DNA from: Sorangium cellulosum
Lineage (GTDB): Bacteria; Myxococcota_A; Polyangia; Polyangiales; Polyangiaceae
Length of the DNA: 64,000 nt
NCBI RefSeq assembly: GCF_002950945.1
Contig: NZ_CP012673.1
Coordinates: 1,302,001-1,366,000 of the forward strand
Reading direction: 5' to 3'
Shown: piece by piece, positions 53,552-64,000 of the stretch
Layout of the letters: each line of letters starts with the position of its first letter
How positions within the stretch are numbered: the stretch's first letter is position 1
The notes under the pieces: model-generated
The model's database searches: none
What the model was told of the DNA's origin: nothing
What the model saw: the letters and a program-made list of their open reading frames with translations, nothing else
Made by a program: the position numbers and the translations under genes

Positions 53552-53796
53552 ACGTGCTCCTCGCGGGCATGGCACCCGCCGAGATGGACGGGTGAGCCCT
53601 CGCGAGGGGTGAGGGCCGGACACCGGCTCGGTTCAGCGCAGGCGATCAGCTCACGAGCACCCTCGTCGCTCGGGCGGGGCTGAGCGCCGTGGATCGATCG
53701 TCATCACATGAAGCTGCCGCCCATCACGGGGCCGGGATGCCGTCGATAAGGCATTCCGTGTCGCCGAGCAGCCCGTCGAGGCGGGATGCCAGTCGA

Positions 53797-53841
53797 GGCG
53801 GGTCAAAATGCCCCGCGTCGGCCGGGGCATTTTGACCCGCC
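53797..53841. terminator. Strong hairpin, 19-bp perfect arms
   Basis: GGCGGGTCAAAATGCCCCG (53797-53815) and CGGGGCATTTTGACCCGCC (53823-53841) pair perfectly around a 7-nt loop. It lies 246 bp after the OYE-family stop and 215 bp before the promoter of the precursor peptide, so it may insulate the two. No T-run follows on either strand, so intrinsic termination is not assured; an operator or RNA-processing hairpin is possible. GTCGAGGCGGG is repeated just before and at the left arm. Apart from this hairpin and the promoter below, the 634-bp gap 53552-54185 shows nothing. Confidence 0.55.
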
Positions 53842-54034
53842 ATCCACGCCGTGTGCTGGCAGTTCGGCCGATGGAAATAGTTCGGCGACGGCTGATCGCA
53901 GGCTCGCGGTGCACACGCGAGGATAGTTATGCTGCGCCTGGCGCAGCCTTGTCGTCGCGATCGAGTGGCGCGGCGCATCCAGGAATTGCCTCGTCGAGAT
54001 GCGTAGTTCATGTCGATCCGTGAGGAGAGGTCCC

Positions 54035-54062
54035 TTGATCCTCATATGTGATCTCCTATAGT
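54035..54062 (+). promoter_or_regulatory. Promoter of the repeat-peptide cluster
   Basis: TTGATC (54035-54040), a 16-bp spacer and TATAGT (54057-54062) form one of the best sigma70-like promoters in this GC-rich window. It lies about 120 bp before the peptide start, leaving a leader of about 115 nt that ends in an excellent ribosome site (GAAGGAGG, six bases before ATG). Confidence 0.6.
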
Positions 54063-54185
54063 AAGCGGGACGGTCGGGCTGCCACGGTGCGTGTCTGCCA
54101 GGCCGTAGGGGTACACGACCGCATCAGCGCGCGGGTTGTGGTGGTGTGCGCCGCTCACGCATCGAAACCATTGAAGGAGGCTCAC

Positions 54186-54395
54186 ATGAAGCAACTGATT
54201 CAGCAGATCGCCCAGGATCATCTCTGGAACCAGTGGGTCGCGGCCAACTCGGCCGGTGGACCGACGCTCGACGCCGGCTGCATCTCGAAGAAGGCCGGCT
54301 GCATCTCGAAGAAGGCCGGCTGCATCTCGAAGAAGGCCGGCTGCATCTCGAAGAAGGCGGGCTGCATCTCGAAGAAGGCCGGCTGCATCAGCTGA
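54186..54395 (+). CDS. Candidate RiPP precursor peptide with (AGCISKK)5-AGCIS core
   Basis: 69 residues. Residues 1-29 (MKQLIQQIAQDHLWNQWVAA, then NSAGGPTLD) look like a leader: amphipathic start, two Trp, then a Gly-Gly/Pro hinge. Residues 30-69 are five exact AGCISKK heptads plus a final AGCIS, placing Cys at 32, 39, 46, 53, 60 and 67. GAAGGAGG stands six bases before the ATG, so translation should be strong. Genes for an adenylate-forming enzyme, a small GRDP-like protein and an exporter follow at once. The repeat-core-plus-leader design is typical of RiPP precursors; no lanthipeptide, radical-SAM, YcaO or MNIO enzyme is nearby. A metal-binding or structural peptide is the alternative. Confidence 0.75.
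   Translation: MKQLIQQIAQDHLWNQWVAANSAGGPTLDAGCISKKAGCISKKAGCISKKAGCISKKAGCISKKAGCIS
54273..54389 (+). repeat. 21-bp coding tandem repeat in the precursor gene
   Basis: Five head-to-tail 21-bp units (GCCGGCTGCATCTCGAAGAA plus G). Units 1-4 are identical, and unit 5 differs only by a GCG Ala codon at 54357-54359. A sixth partial unit ends the gene with AGC instead of TCG for the last Ser. Near-perfect DNA identity suggests recent expansion and easy copy-number change. Confidence 0.95.
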
Positions 54396-54527
54396 CAGGC
54401 CGTCCGGGCTCGCGAGCGAGGCGGAGGTTCATCGTTCCCGGTGTCCTCTGCCTCGCTCGCAGCCACCTGCGATTCTACGTGCAACCCTTCACGATGGCCA
54501 GCTCGGCCGTCTTCCTGGACTCGACCG

Positions 54528-55795
54528 ATGGACGCCCATAGACAGACCCTCGCCGCGATGATCGATCAGGTCAGCGACATCCCCATCTACCGCAGGTCGA
54601 TCGAGGCGGGCTCCTTCCCGATCCTCGAGAAGCCGGAGATCGCCCGGGGTTTCCCGGACAACTGGATGACGCCGAGGCTCGCCGAGGCGCTCAAGGCCGG
54701 CAAGGCGGAGCTCGTGCTCTCGACCGGGACCAACCACGCGCGGATGCAGATCATCCGCCCTCCGTTCTTCCTGCTGTCGTCCTACTACCGGCTGTGGAGC
54801 GAGCACCCCGACGTCGCGATCACGTGGCGCGAGGGCTGTCAGCGCGTCTCGATCACGACGGTGCTGGCGACCGAGCACGTGGCGCGGGTCAACGCGAGGA
54901 GGCGCGGCGCCGAGGCGCCGGCGATCCCGACCCTCGAGGAGCGTCGGCTCGACCCGCGCACGCTCTACGTCAACCTGCGGCTCGACCCCGCGCTCTGGGA
55001 CCGGGCCGACGTGGCGCGCATGATCGATGAGATGACCGTCGTCCAAGAGGCGCACCCGCGCGGCTGGTACCACCTCGACTGCGACAGCTACCACCTCGCG
55101 CACCTCGCCCGGAAGGCCCTGGCCTGGGGAGCGTGGGAGCGCTTCCCGAGGCCGGCCAGCATCATCCACGCCTACGAGTACACGCCAAGGAACGTGCGGC
55201 GGTTCCTGGAGCAGCGCTTCGACTGCCCGATCATCGACCTGTTCGGAAGCACCGAGCTCGGGTACCTGTACTACAGCGATCGTCACGGGCGATACTGGCC
55301 CTACCTCGACAGGATGCACCTGGAGCTGATCCCGGTCGAGGAGGGCAGCACGATCTACAGCCTCATCGTCTCGAGCGTGCGCAACCCCTACATGCCGCTC
55401 ATCCGCTATCGCTCGGGGGACTGCGCGGAGACGGTCGATGGCTCCCCCGACCCGCTCCGGATCCGGCGGTTCTGCGGTCGCGAGCGCGAGCTGCTGCGGC
55501 CGGGGCGCGGGGGCCTGATCTCTCAGGCCCACCTCGACGACTGGATCGCCGCCGCCACGCCCTCCATCTTCGTCTATCAGCTCCACCCGGAGGGGCTCGA
55601 TCGGGCGCGGCTGGAGTACACCACCTTCGACGACAGGCCTGTCGATGAGGTCGCGGCGCGCGAGCTCCGGCAGCGGATCCTGGAGGGCACCGGGCTCGAC
55701 TGCGCGCTCGAGCATCGCGCGCATATCGCGATCGGCAAGTCCGGGAAGTACGCCTGGCTGAGGCAGGGCGGCGAGACCGCGGAGCGAGGTGGCCT

Positions 55796-55799
<4 letters not shown>
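54528..55799 (+). CDS. Adenylate-forming (PaaK/phenylacetate-CoA ligase-like) enzyme
   Basis: 423 residues from MDAHRQTLAA. ANL-superfamily core motifs: ELVLSTGTNH (P-loop, 65-68), DLFGSTELGYLYY (A5 motif, 240-243), LIRYRSGDCAE (A7 motif, 294-298) and a C-terminal small domain ending near GKSGKYAW, where the GK-x-x-K of the A10 region is present. It should activate a carboxylate as an acyl-AMP. The lack of a carrier protein in the cluster leaves the acceptor open: CoA, a Lys/Cys side chain or the peptide terminus. It follows the precursor by 132 bp, and its stop overlaps the next start (GTGA). Confidence 0.85.
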
Positions 55800-59174
<3,375 letters not shown>

Positions 59175-59370
59175 GGAAGAGCGCCGCGAGCCGCCGCGAC
59201 GGGCGACCCGGCCCGGGTGGACCCATCGGCCCACGGCGCCGCCCGCGTCCGGCTGCGCGCGCGGGGCCCCTCTGTCGGCTCGGGCTCACCGCGTCGCGCG
59301 CGAGCCCTCCAGAGAACGGGGCGCCCGCCATTGACGCCCGGCGCGTGGTCCACCACGGTGGCCGAGAGAC

Positions 59371-60027
59371 ATGGGTACGAGAATCGCTGGATCCGCCCTC
59401 CCCGTGGTGTCCGCCGATCAGGCGCTGCAGCGTCTGATCGAGGGCAACCGCCGCTTCGCGCGCAACCTCCCCAGCGAGAGTGTCGCGCCGGCGCAGCAGG
59501 CCCGGGCCGCGTTCGCCGAGGGGCAGCGGCCTTTTGCCATCACCCTCTCCTGCTCGGACTCGCGGGTGCCGGCGGAGCTCATCTTCGATCAGGGGATCGG
59601 CGACCTGTTCGTCATCCGGGTGGCGGGCAACGTGGTGGCGCCCTCGCTGATCGGCAGCGTGGAGTTCGCCGCCGCCGCCTTCGGGACGCGCCTCGCGGTG
59701 GTGATGGGCCACTCGCACTGCGGCGCCATCAGGGCCACGCTGGACGAGCTGCGGCAAGAGGGGGACGGCGTGCTCACCGACAACATCCGCGACATCGTCG
59801 AGCGCTGCCGGGCGCCGGTGGAGACGGTGCTGAGCGTCGCCGGGCGCCAGGCCCCGAGGGACTTCCTGCTCCGCGAGGCCGTGCGCGCCAACGTGCGCAA
59901 CTCGTGCGACCACCTCCGGCACGGCAGCCGCCTGCTCGAGCGGCTGTGCGCCGAGGAGGGCATGCGCATCGTCGGCGCCGAGTACGCCCTCGAGACCGGC
60001 GAGGTGACGTTCCTCGACGACGCGTGA
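59371..60027 (+). CDS. Beta-class carbonic anhydrase
   Basis: 218 residues. Zinc ligands and active site: LSCSDSRVPAE (Cys with the Asp-Arg dyad) and MGHSHCGAI (His and Cys). The N-terminus ADQALQRLIEGNRRFARN is the usual family start. It interconverts CO2 and bicarbonate. No signal peptide is convincing (MGTRIAGSALPVV), so cytoplasmic. It follows the monooxygenase by 196 bp and is probably separate. Confidence 0.95.
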   Translation: MGTRIAGSALPVVSADQALQRLIEGNRRFARNLPSESVAPAQQARAAFAEGQRPFAITLSCSDSRVPAELIFDQGIGDLFVIRVAGNVVAPSLIGSVEFAAAAFGTRLAVVMGHSHCGAIRATLDELRQEGDGVLTDNIRDIVERCRAPVETVLSVAGRQAPRDFLLREAVRANVRNSCDHLRHGSRLLERLCAEEGMRIVGAEYALETGEVTFLDDA

Positions 60028-60187
60028 GGCGCCGCCGAGCGGCCGCCGGCGTGTTTTCGAGCGCTGGAATGCTCGCGCGGTGCACCGAAGGCGCAGTGTG
60101 CCGTGTCGCTGGAAATCTGCAGCCGTGTCGCTGTGAGCTCCGGGGAGGTCGCGCTCCGGCGCGGCGCGCCCTCGGGCCGCAGCGTGT

Positions 60188-63100
60188 TCATGTCGCTCCG
60201 GCGCGGCGCAGGAGCCCGTAGCGCGCGAGCTTGCGGTAGAGCGTCGTCCTCGGGATGCCGAGGCTCCGCGACACCTCGCACACGTTCCAGCCGGAGAGCT
60301 GGAGCGCGTCGCGGATCCGCTCCTCCTCGAGCCGGCGGTGCTCGGTGCGGGAGCGGCCCCGCCGGACGGGGGCCGCCGCCGGCAGGTGGATGTCGGCGGG
60401 GCCGATTTCCGGGCCCGGCGCGAGCACACTCGCGCGCGACAGGACGTTCTCGAGCTGCCTCACGTTGCCTGGCCAGCCGTACGACGAGAGCCGCCGCAGC
60501 GCGCCCGGGGACAGCCGCAGGGCCGGGCGGCCCTGCCGCGCCGCGAGCTTCTCGACGATCACCTGCGCGATCGCGGGGATGTCGTCCGGACGGTCGCGCA
60601 GCGGCGGCAGCCGGATCTCGATGACGCTGACGCGGTAGTAGAGATCCTCGCGGAAGCGCCCCCGGGCGACCTCCTCCCCGAGATCCCGGTTCGTCGCGCA
60701 CACGACCCTCACGTCGGCGACCGGGATGCTCCGGTCCGACCCCACCGGGCGGATCTCCCGCTCCTGGAGCGCGCGCAGGAGCTTCGCCTGCACGGCCACC
60801 GGCATCTCGCCGAGCTCGTCGAGGAACAACGTCCCGCCCCGCGCCGAGAGGAACAGGCCGCCGTGGTCCCGGACGGCGCCGGTGAAGGCGCCCTTCACGT
60901 GGCCGAAGAGCTCCGACTCGAGCAGCGCCTCGGGCAGCGCGGCGCAGTTGACGGCCACGAACGGCCCCTCCCGCCGGGGCCCGCCCGAGTGGATGGCGCG
61001 CGCGACGAGCTCCTTGCCCGTGCCGCTCTCGCCCGTCACGGTCACGGTCACGTCGCTCTCCGCCACGCGCTCGACGAGCGAAAGGACGGCGCGCATCGGC
61101 GCGCTCCGCCCCGCGATCTCCGGGAAGTCTCGGCGCACGTCCGCGCGGGTCCGCTCGAGCTCGTGCGAGAGCCGCTCGATCTCGTCCGCCTGCGAGCGCA
61201 TGAGCTCCGCGACCCGGCGCTGCTCCTCCTCGAGGGCGCGGGTGCGGTCCGTGAGCTCGGCCATGAGCCTGCCGTTGTGCAGCGCCACCGCGATCTGGTC
61301 CGCGAAGGCGCCGAGCAGGTCCGCGTCGCCCTCGGCGAACGTGCCGCGCTGGAACCGGTTGTCGAGGTAGACGGCGCCGAGCACCGCGCCGTGCGCGCGG
61401 ATCGGCACGCACACGATCGACCTGAGCCGCAGGGCGTGCACGGACGTGTTCCCGTGGAACCGCTCGTCGGCGAGCGCGTCGACCGTGAGCACGGCCTCGC
61501 CGCGCTCGACGACGCGCTTCGCGATCCCGTGGCTGAACTTGAGCTGGCTCTTGCCGACGCGCTCGCGGTCGAGGTTCCGCGCGACGGCGACCTCGAGCTT
61601 GCCCTTCGCGCGCCCGTCCGGCGACGGGGGCGAGGCCAGGATCACGAACCCGCGCTCGGCGCCGGTCAGCTCGATGGCCGCGTCCATGGCCAGGCGGAGC
61701 ACCTCGTCGGCGTCGAGCGTCGAGCTGAGCCGCCGGTTGATCTCGAGGAGCTTCAGCACGAGCTCCCTGCGGGCCGCGGGCGGCGCGGGCCCGCCGCGGA
61801 GCGCGGCCCGCCGCGGGTGCCGCCAGAAGACGTCGGCGAGCTCGGGCGGCAGCGTGCTCCCGATGCGCTCCCAGCACTCGAGCGCGGCGGTGCGGTGCCG
61901 CTCGGCGAGCGCCGTGGCCGACCGGAGGCGAAGCACCTCGGCGGACACCTCCTCGTGCCTCGCGTGGAGCTCGAGCTGGGCGACGCTCGCCACGAGGCCC
62001 GCGCCCCGCTGCACCTCCAGGAGGGCCGCCCCGGTGTCGCCGAGCGAGAGCGCGAGCTCCGCGCCCGCGGTCGCGTGGCGCAGCGCGAGGTCCGCCGCGT
62101 CGGTCTCCCGGAGCAGCGCCGCGGCCTCGGCCAGCCGGGCGCCCGCCGCGGCCCGGTCGCGCGCCGCGAGGGCGACCTCGGCGGCGTGGATCATCGCCTC
62201 GCACGCCTCGCGCTTCGAGCCGCGCGCCGCGTGATCCGCGCGGGCCTGCTCGAGCAGGCGCGCCGCGTCGCCGAGCGCGCCGCGGGCGGCGGCGATCTCC
62301 GCGGCGAGCCCGAGCGCGGCGGCGGCGAGCTGCTCGGGGACCTTCGCGCCTTCGGACGCTCGCGGCGCACGCGCCGCGCGCAGGCGCGCGACGCCGAGCT
62401 CGGCCCGCTCCAGGAGGCCGATGTCCGCGTGGATCTTGGCGAGGTTGAAGCGGAGGGTCGCCTCGGTCCGCTCCTTGGCGTAGGCGACGGCCGCGCGTTG
62501 CCCGCGCTCGTAGCAGCGCAGCGCCGCGCCCCAGTCGCCGAGCTGGTGCCGTGCCGTCCCGAGGTTCAGCGCGGCGGTGGCGAGCAGGTCCCCGAGGCCC
62601 TCGGCCTCCGCGAGGTCGAGCGCCTCCTGGAACCCGCGCGCGGCGAGCGCGGCGTCGCCGGCCCGGTAAGCGTGGAGCGCGTGGTAGCTGAGCGTGCGGA
62701 CCCGGGCGCGGGGCGAGTCCGACGCCGGCCGCAGCGCCACGGCGCGCGCGAGGCTCCGGAGCGCGCCAGCCTGGTCGCTGAGGTACCCGAGCGCGAGGCC
62801 CAGCGTCTCGGCGAGCTCCGCGGCGACCGACGCGGCGGCCTCGTGGGCCGGGAGCGCGGCCTCGTGGGCCGGGAGCGCGGCCGCGTGGGCCGGGAGCGCG
62901 GCCGCGTGGGCCGGGAGCGCGGCCGCGGCTTCCGCGACCGCGAGCGCACGTTCCGCTTCGCGCCGCGCCTCGGCGTAGCGGCCGAGGCGCAGCAGGCAGC
63001 GCGCCGAGAGGCTCGCGAGCCGGCCGCCGGCCCCGCGCGACAGCGCCCGCGTCCGCTCGAGCTGCGCGAGCGCCCGCTCGACACGGCCGAGCTTCTCGTA

Positions 63101-64000
63101 GCAGCGCGCCGCCCCGTACGAGAGCTCGACGAGGACCTCGGGCGGCGGCCGCGTGCGCCGCGCCCGCGCGAGCAGCGACAGCGCGCGCCTCGGGTCGCCG
63201 GCCGCCTCGATCGCGGACGCGGCGGCCACGAAGGTCCGCGCCGCAGGCGCGGCGGCGCTAGCGGCGTCCGCGGCGCGCACCCAGGCGCGCGGCGCCCACT
63301 CGAACATCGGCTCGGACGCGACGAGCGCCCGCCGCGCCGCCTCGTGGTCGCCCGAGAGGGCGAGCGCGCGCGCCCTGTCCGCCGCGCGCTGGCTGCGGAG
63401 CGCCGGGGTGAGCGCCGCCTCGCCGGCGCCGCCGAGGTGGTCCGCCATGGCGCGCGCGACCTCGCGCACGGCGCCCGGGTCGAGCGCCGCGAGCAGCGCC
63501 CTCGCTTGTCCCGGCTGGCCCAGGCGCCAGCCTTCGCCGTCGAGCCCGGCGAGCCCCGCGGCCTCGAGCGACTCGAGCGCCGCGCGCGCCACGCCGAGCG
63601 CGGCCGCGTCCCCCGGCGACAGCCGATCCGCGACGGCGAGCGCCGCGAGCGCGCGCGCCTCGCCGCGTCCGAGCCCGGCCACACGCCGGCGCCAGAGCTC
63701 CGGGGTGGCCGTCGTGTGAACGAACCGGTCGAGCTCCGCCTCGCTCACCGTGCGCCGGGCGAGCGCGGAGCAGAGCTCCTTCAGCGCCCGCGGGCGGCCG
63801 CCGCTCGCGCGCAGGAGGTCTGGACCACGCGCCGCCGTGGTGAAGGGCGCGGTCCAGACCCGGACCGCGGCCTCGTCCAGCGGCTCGAGCGGCAGCGCGA
63901 CGACCGCCTCGCCGGCCACGTCGAGCCGCTCGGCGGAGGCGATGAGCCAGAGGACGGCGTCGGTCGGCTCGGTCGCCCGCACGAGCGCCTCGAGCAGCGC
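60188..64000 (-). CDS. TPR-GAF-sigma54-interaction regulator (5' end outside window)
   Basis: 1270 residues are visible; the frame is open through the right edge, so the N-terminus (in relatives often a kinase and ATPase module) is missing. The visible start ([20 protein letters not shown]) looks like the end of an ATPase domain. Then come a long TPR-like helical region (to about 750), a GAF domain (about 770-930), and a sigma54 AAA+ domain with Walker [16 protein letters not shown] loop and [13 protein letters not shown] Fis-type helix-turn-helix ([24 protein letters not shown]) ends the protein. It should activate sigma54 promoters in response to a GAF-sensed signal. A tandem 7-residue repeat lies in the TPR part. 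Confidence 0.93.
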   Translation of the reverse strand, partial: ALLEALVRATEPTDAVLWLIASAERLDVAGEAVVALPLEPLDEAAVRVWTAPFTTAARGPDLLRASGGRPRALKELCSALARRTVSEAELDRFVHTTATPELWRRRVAGLGRGEARALAALAVADRLSPGDAAALGVARAALESLEAAGLAGLDGEGWRLGQPGQARALLAALDPGAVREVARAMADHLGGAGEAALTPALRSQRAADRARALALSGDHEAARRALVASEPMFEWAPRAWVRAADAASAAAPAARTFVAAASAIEAAGDPRRALSLLARARRTRPPPEVLVELSYGAARCYEKLGRVERALAQLERTRALSRGAGGRLASLSARCLLRLGRYAEARREAERALAVAEAAAALPAHAAALPAHAAALPAHEAALPAHEAAASVAAELAETLGLALGYLSDQAGALRSLARAVALRPASDSPRARVRTLSYHALHAYRAGDAALAARGFQEALDLAEAEGLGDLLATAALNLGTARHQLGDWGAALRCYERGQRAAVAYAKERTEATLRFNLAKIHADIGLLERAELGVARLRAARAPRASEGAKVPEQLAAAALGLAAEIAAARGALGDAARLLEQARADHAARGSKREACEAMIHAAEVALAARDRAAAGARLAEAAALLRETDAADLALRHATAGAELALSLGDTGAALLEVQRGAGLVASVAQLELHARHEEVSAEVLRLRSATALAERHRTAALECWERIGSTLPPELADVFWRHPRRAALRGGPAPPAARRELVLKLLEINRRLSSTLDADEVLRLAMDAAIELTGAERGFVILASPPSPDGRAKGKLEVAVARNLDRERVGKSQLKFSHGIAKRVVERGEAVLTVDALADERFHGNTSVHALRLRSIVCVPIRAHGAVLGAVYLDNRFQRGTFAEGDADLLGAFADQIAVALHNGRLMAELTDRTRALEEEQRRVAELMRSQADEIERLSHELERTRADVRRDFPEIAGRSAPMRAVLSLVERVAESDVTVTVTGESGTGKELVARAIHSGGPRREGPFVAVNCAALPEALLESELFGHVKGAFTGAVRDHGGLFLSARGGTLFLDELGEMPVAVQAKLLRALQEREIRPVGSDRSIPVADVRVVCATNRDLGEEVARGRFREDLYYRVSVIEIRLPPLRDRPDDIPAIAQVIVEKLAARQGRPALRLSPGALRRLSSYGWPGNVRQLENVLSRASVLAPGPEIGPADIHLPAAAPVRRGRSRTEHRRLEEERIRDALQLSGWNVCEVSRSLGIPRTTLYRKLARYGLLRRAGAT
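62839..62922 (-). repeat. 21-bp in-frame tandem repeat x4 in the sigma54 regulator
   Basis: Four 21-bp units encode [14 protein letters not shown] heptads inside the TPR region. Copies differ only at one or two positions. Relatives would not be expected to share this insert; it probably extends a helix or loop and may vary in copy number. Confidence 0.85.

Noticed and set aside
54273..54389. The 21-bp array as a CRISPR
   Set aside because: Units are contiguous with no spacers, in frame, and encode a heptad peptide.

Overview
The window reads as chromosomal DNA of a large-genome myxobacterium of the Sorangium/Polyangiales type. This is inferred from very high GC, dense lipoproteins with Ser/Gly- or Pro-rich linkers and DUF4215 Cys repeats, a trifunctional Ser/Thr kinase-ATPase-histidine kinase, a TPR-GAF-sigma54 activator, a stressosome RsbR-like protein, and CHAT/MoxR/vWA proteins. 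No tRNA, rRNA, intact insertion sequence or CRISPR array was recognised.

Layout. 1-9.8 kb: mostly minus-strand envelope genes (DUF4215 lipoprotein cut by the left edge, SMR efflux protein, lipoproteins, a peptidase M19 homologue lacking metal ligands, a GT-C membrane protein), then trmB on plus and an orphan DUF47/PhoU-like gene. 9.9-19.3 kb: a 1982-residue kinase-ATPase-GAF-PAS-histidine kinase, a collapsed second copy of it, a P1 (DmpA-type) peptidase and a small exported protein. 20-27.8 kb: RsbR-like PAS-STAS protein; a plus-strand tetR-ferredoxin-P450 operon followed by uxuA; a lysE-mocR operon; a divergent tetR/doxX pair with two clear operators.

28-39 kb holds a tightly coupled six-gene minus-strand operon: transglutaminase-like protein, MoxR/ChlI-type AAA+ ATPase, ChlD-like vWA protein, CHAT protease, a 1371-residue CHAT-nSTAND-pseudocaspase fusion, and a free caspase-fold Cys protease. 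Four of the five junctions overlap or leave 6 nt or less, with ATGA overlaps at two. The C-terminal domain of the fusion is a paralogue of the free protease with both catalytic residues replaced. This resembles the MoxR-vWA conflict systems known from multicellular bacteria.

39-44 kb: gene debris (a DoxX fragment and a P450 heme-loop fragment matching intact genes elsewhere in the window), then a two-component block: receiver, kinase, frameshifted lipoprotein, membrane kinase, double receiver. 44-51.7 kb: minus-strand envelope/redox genes, with two diheme cytochrome c paralogues each beside a small four-helix membrane protein paralogue, plus a class-3 lipase and lipoproteins.

52-59.2 kb is the other candidate novel system. 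After an OYE-family flavoenzyme and a 19-bp-arm hairpin, a good sigma70-like promoter precedes a 69-residue peptide with a 29-residue leader-like segment and six Cys in an AGCISKK heptad array. Immediately downstream are a PaaK-like adenylate-forming enzyme, a small GRDP-like protein with conserved His/Asp/Glu/Cys, and an MFS exporter (GTGA overlaps between them), then a Baeyer-Villiger monooxygenase with a consensus ribosome site. It looks like a ribosomally made, post-translationally modified peptide (RiPP) cluster of no class I recognise. The window ends with a beta-carbonic anhydrase and a sigma54 activator cut by the right edge.
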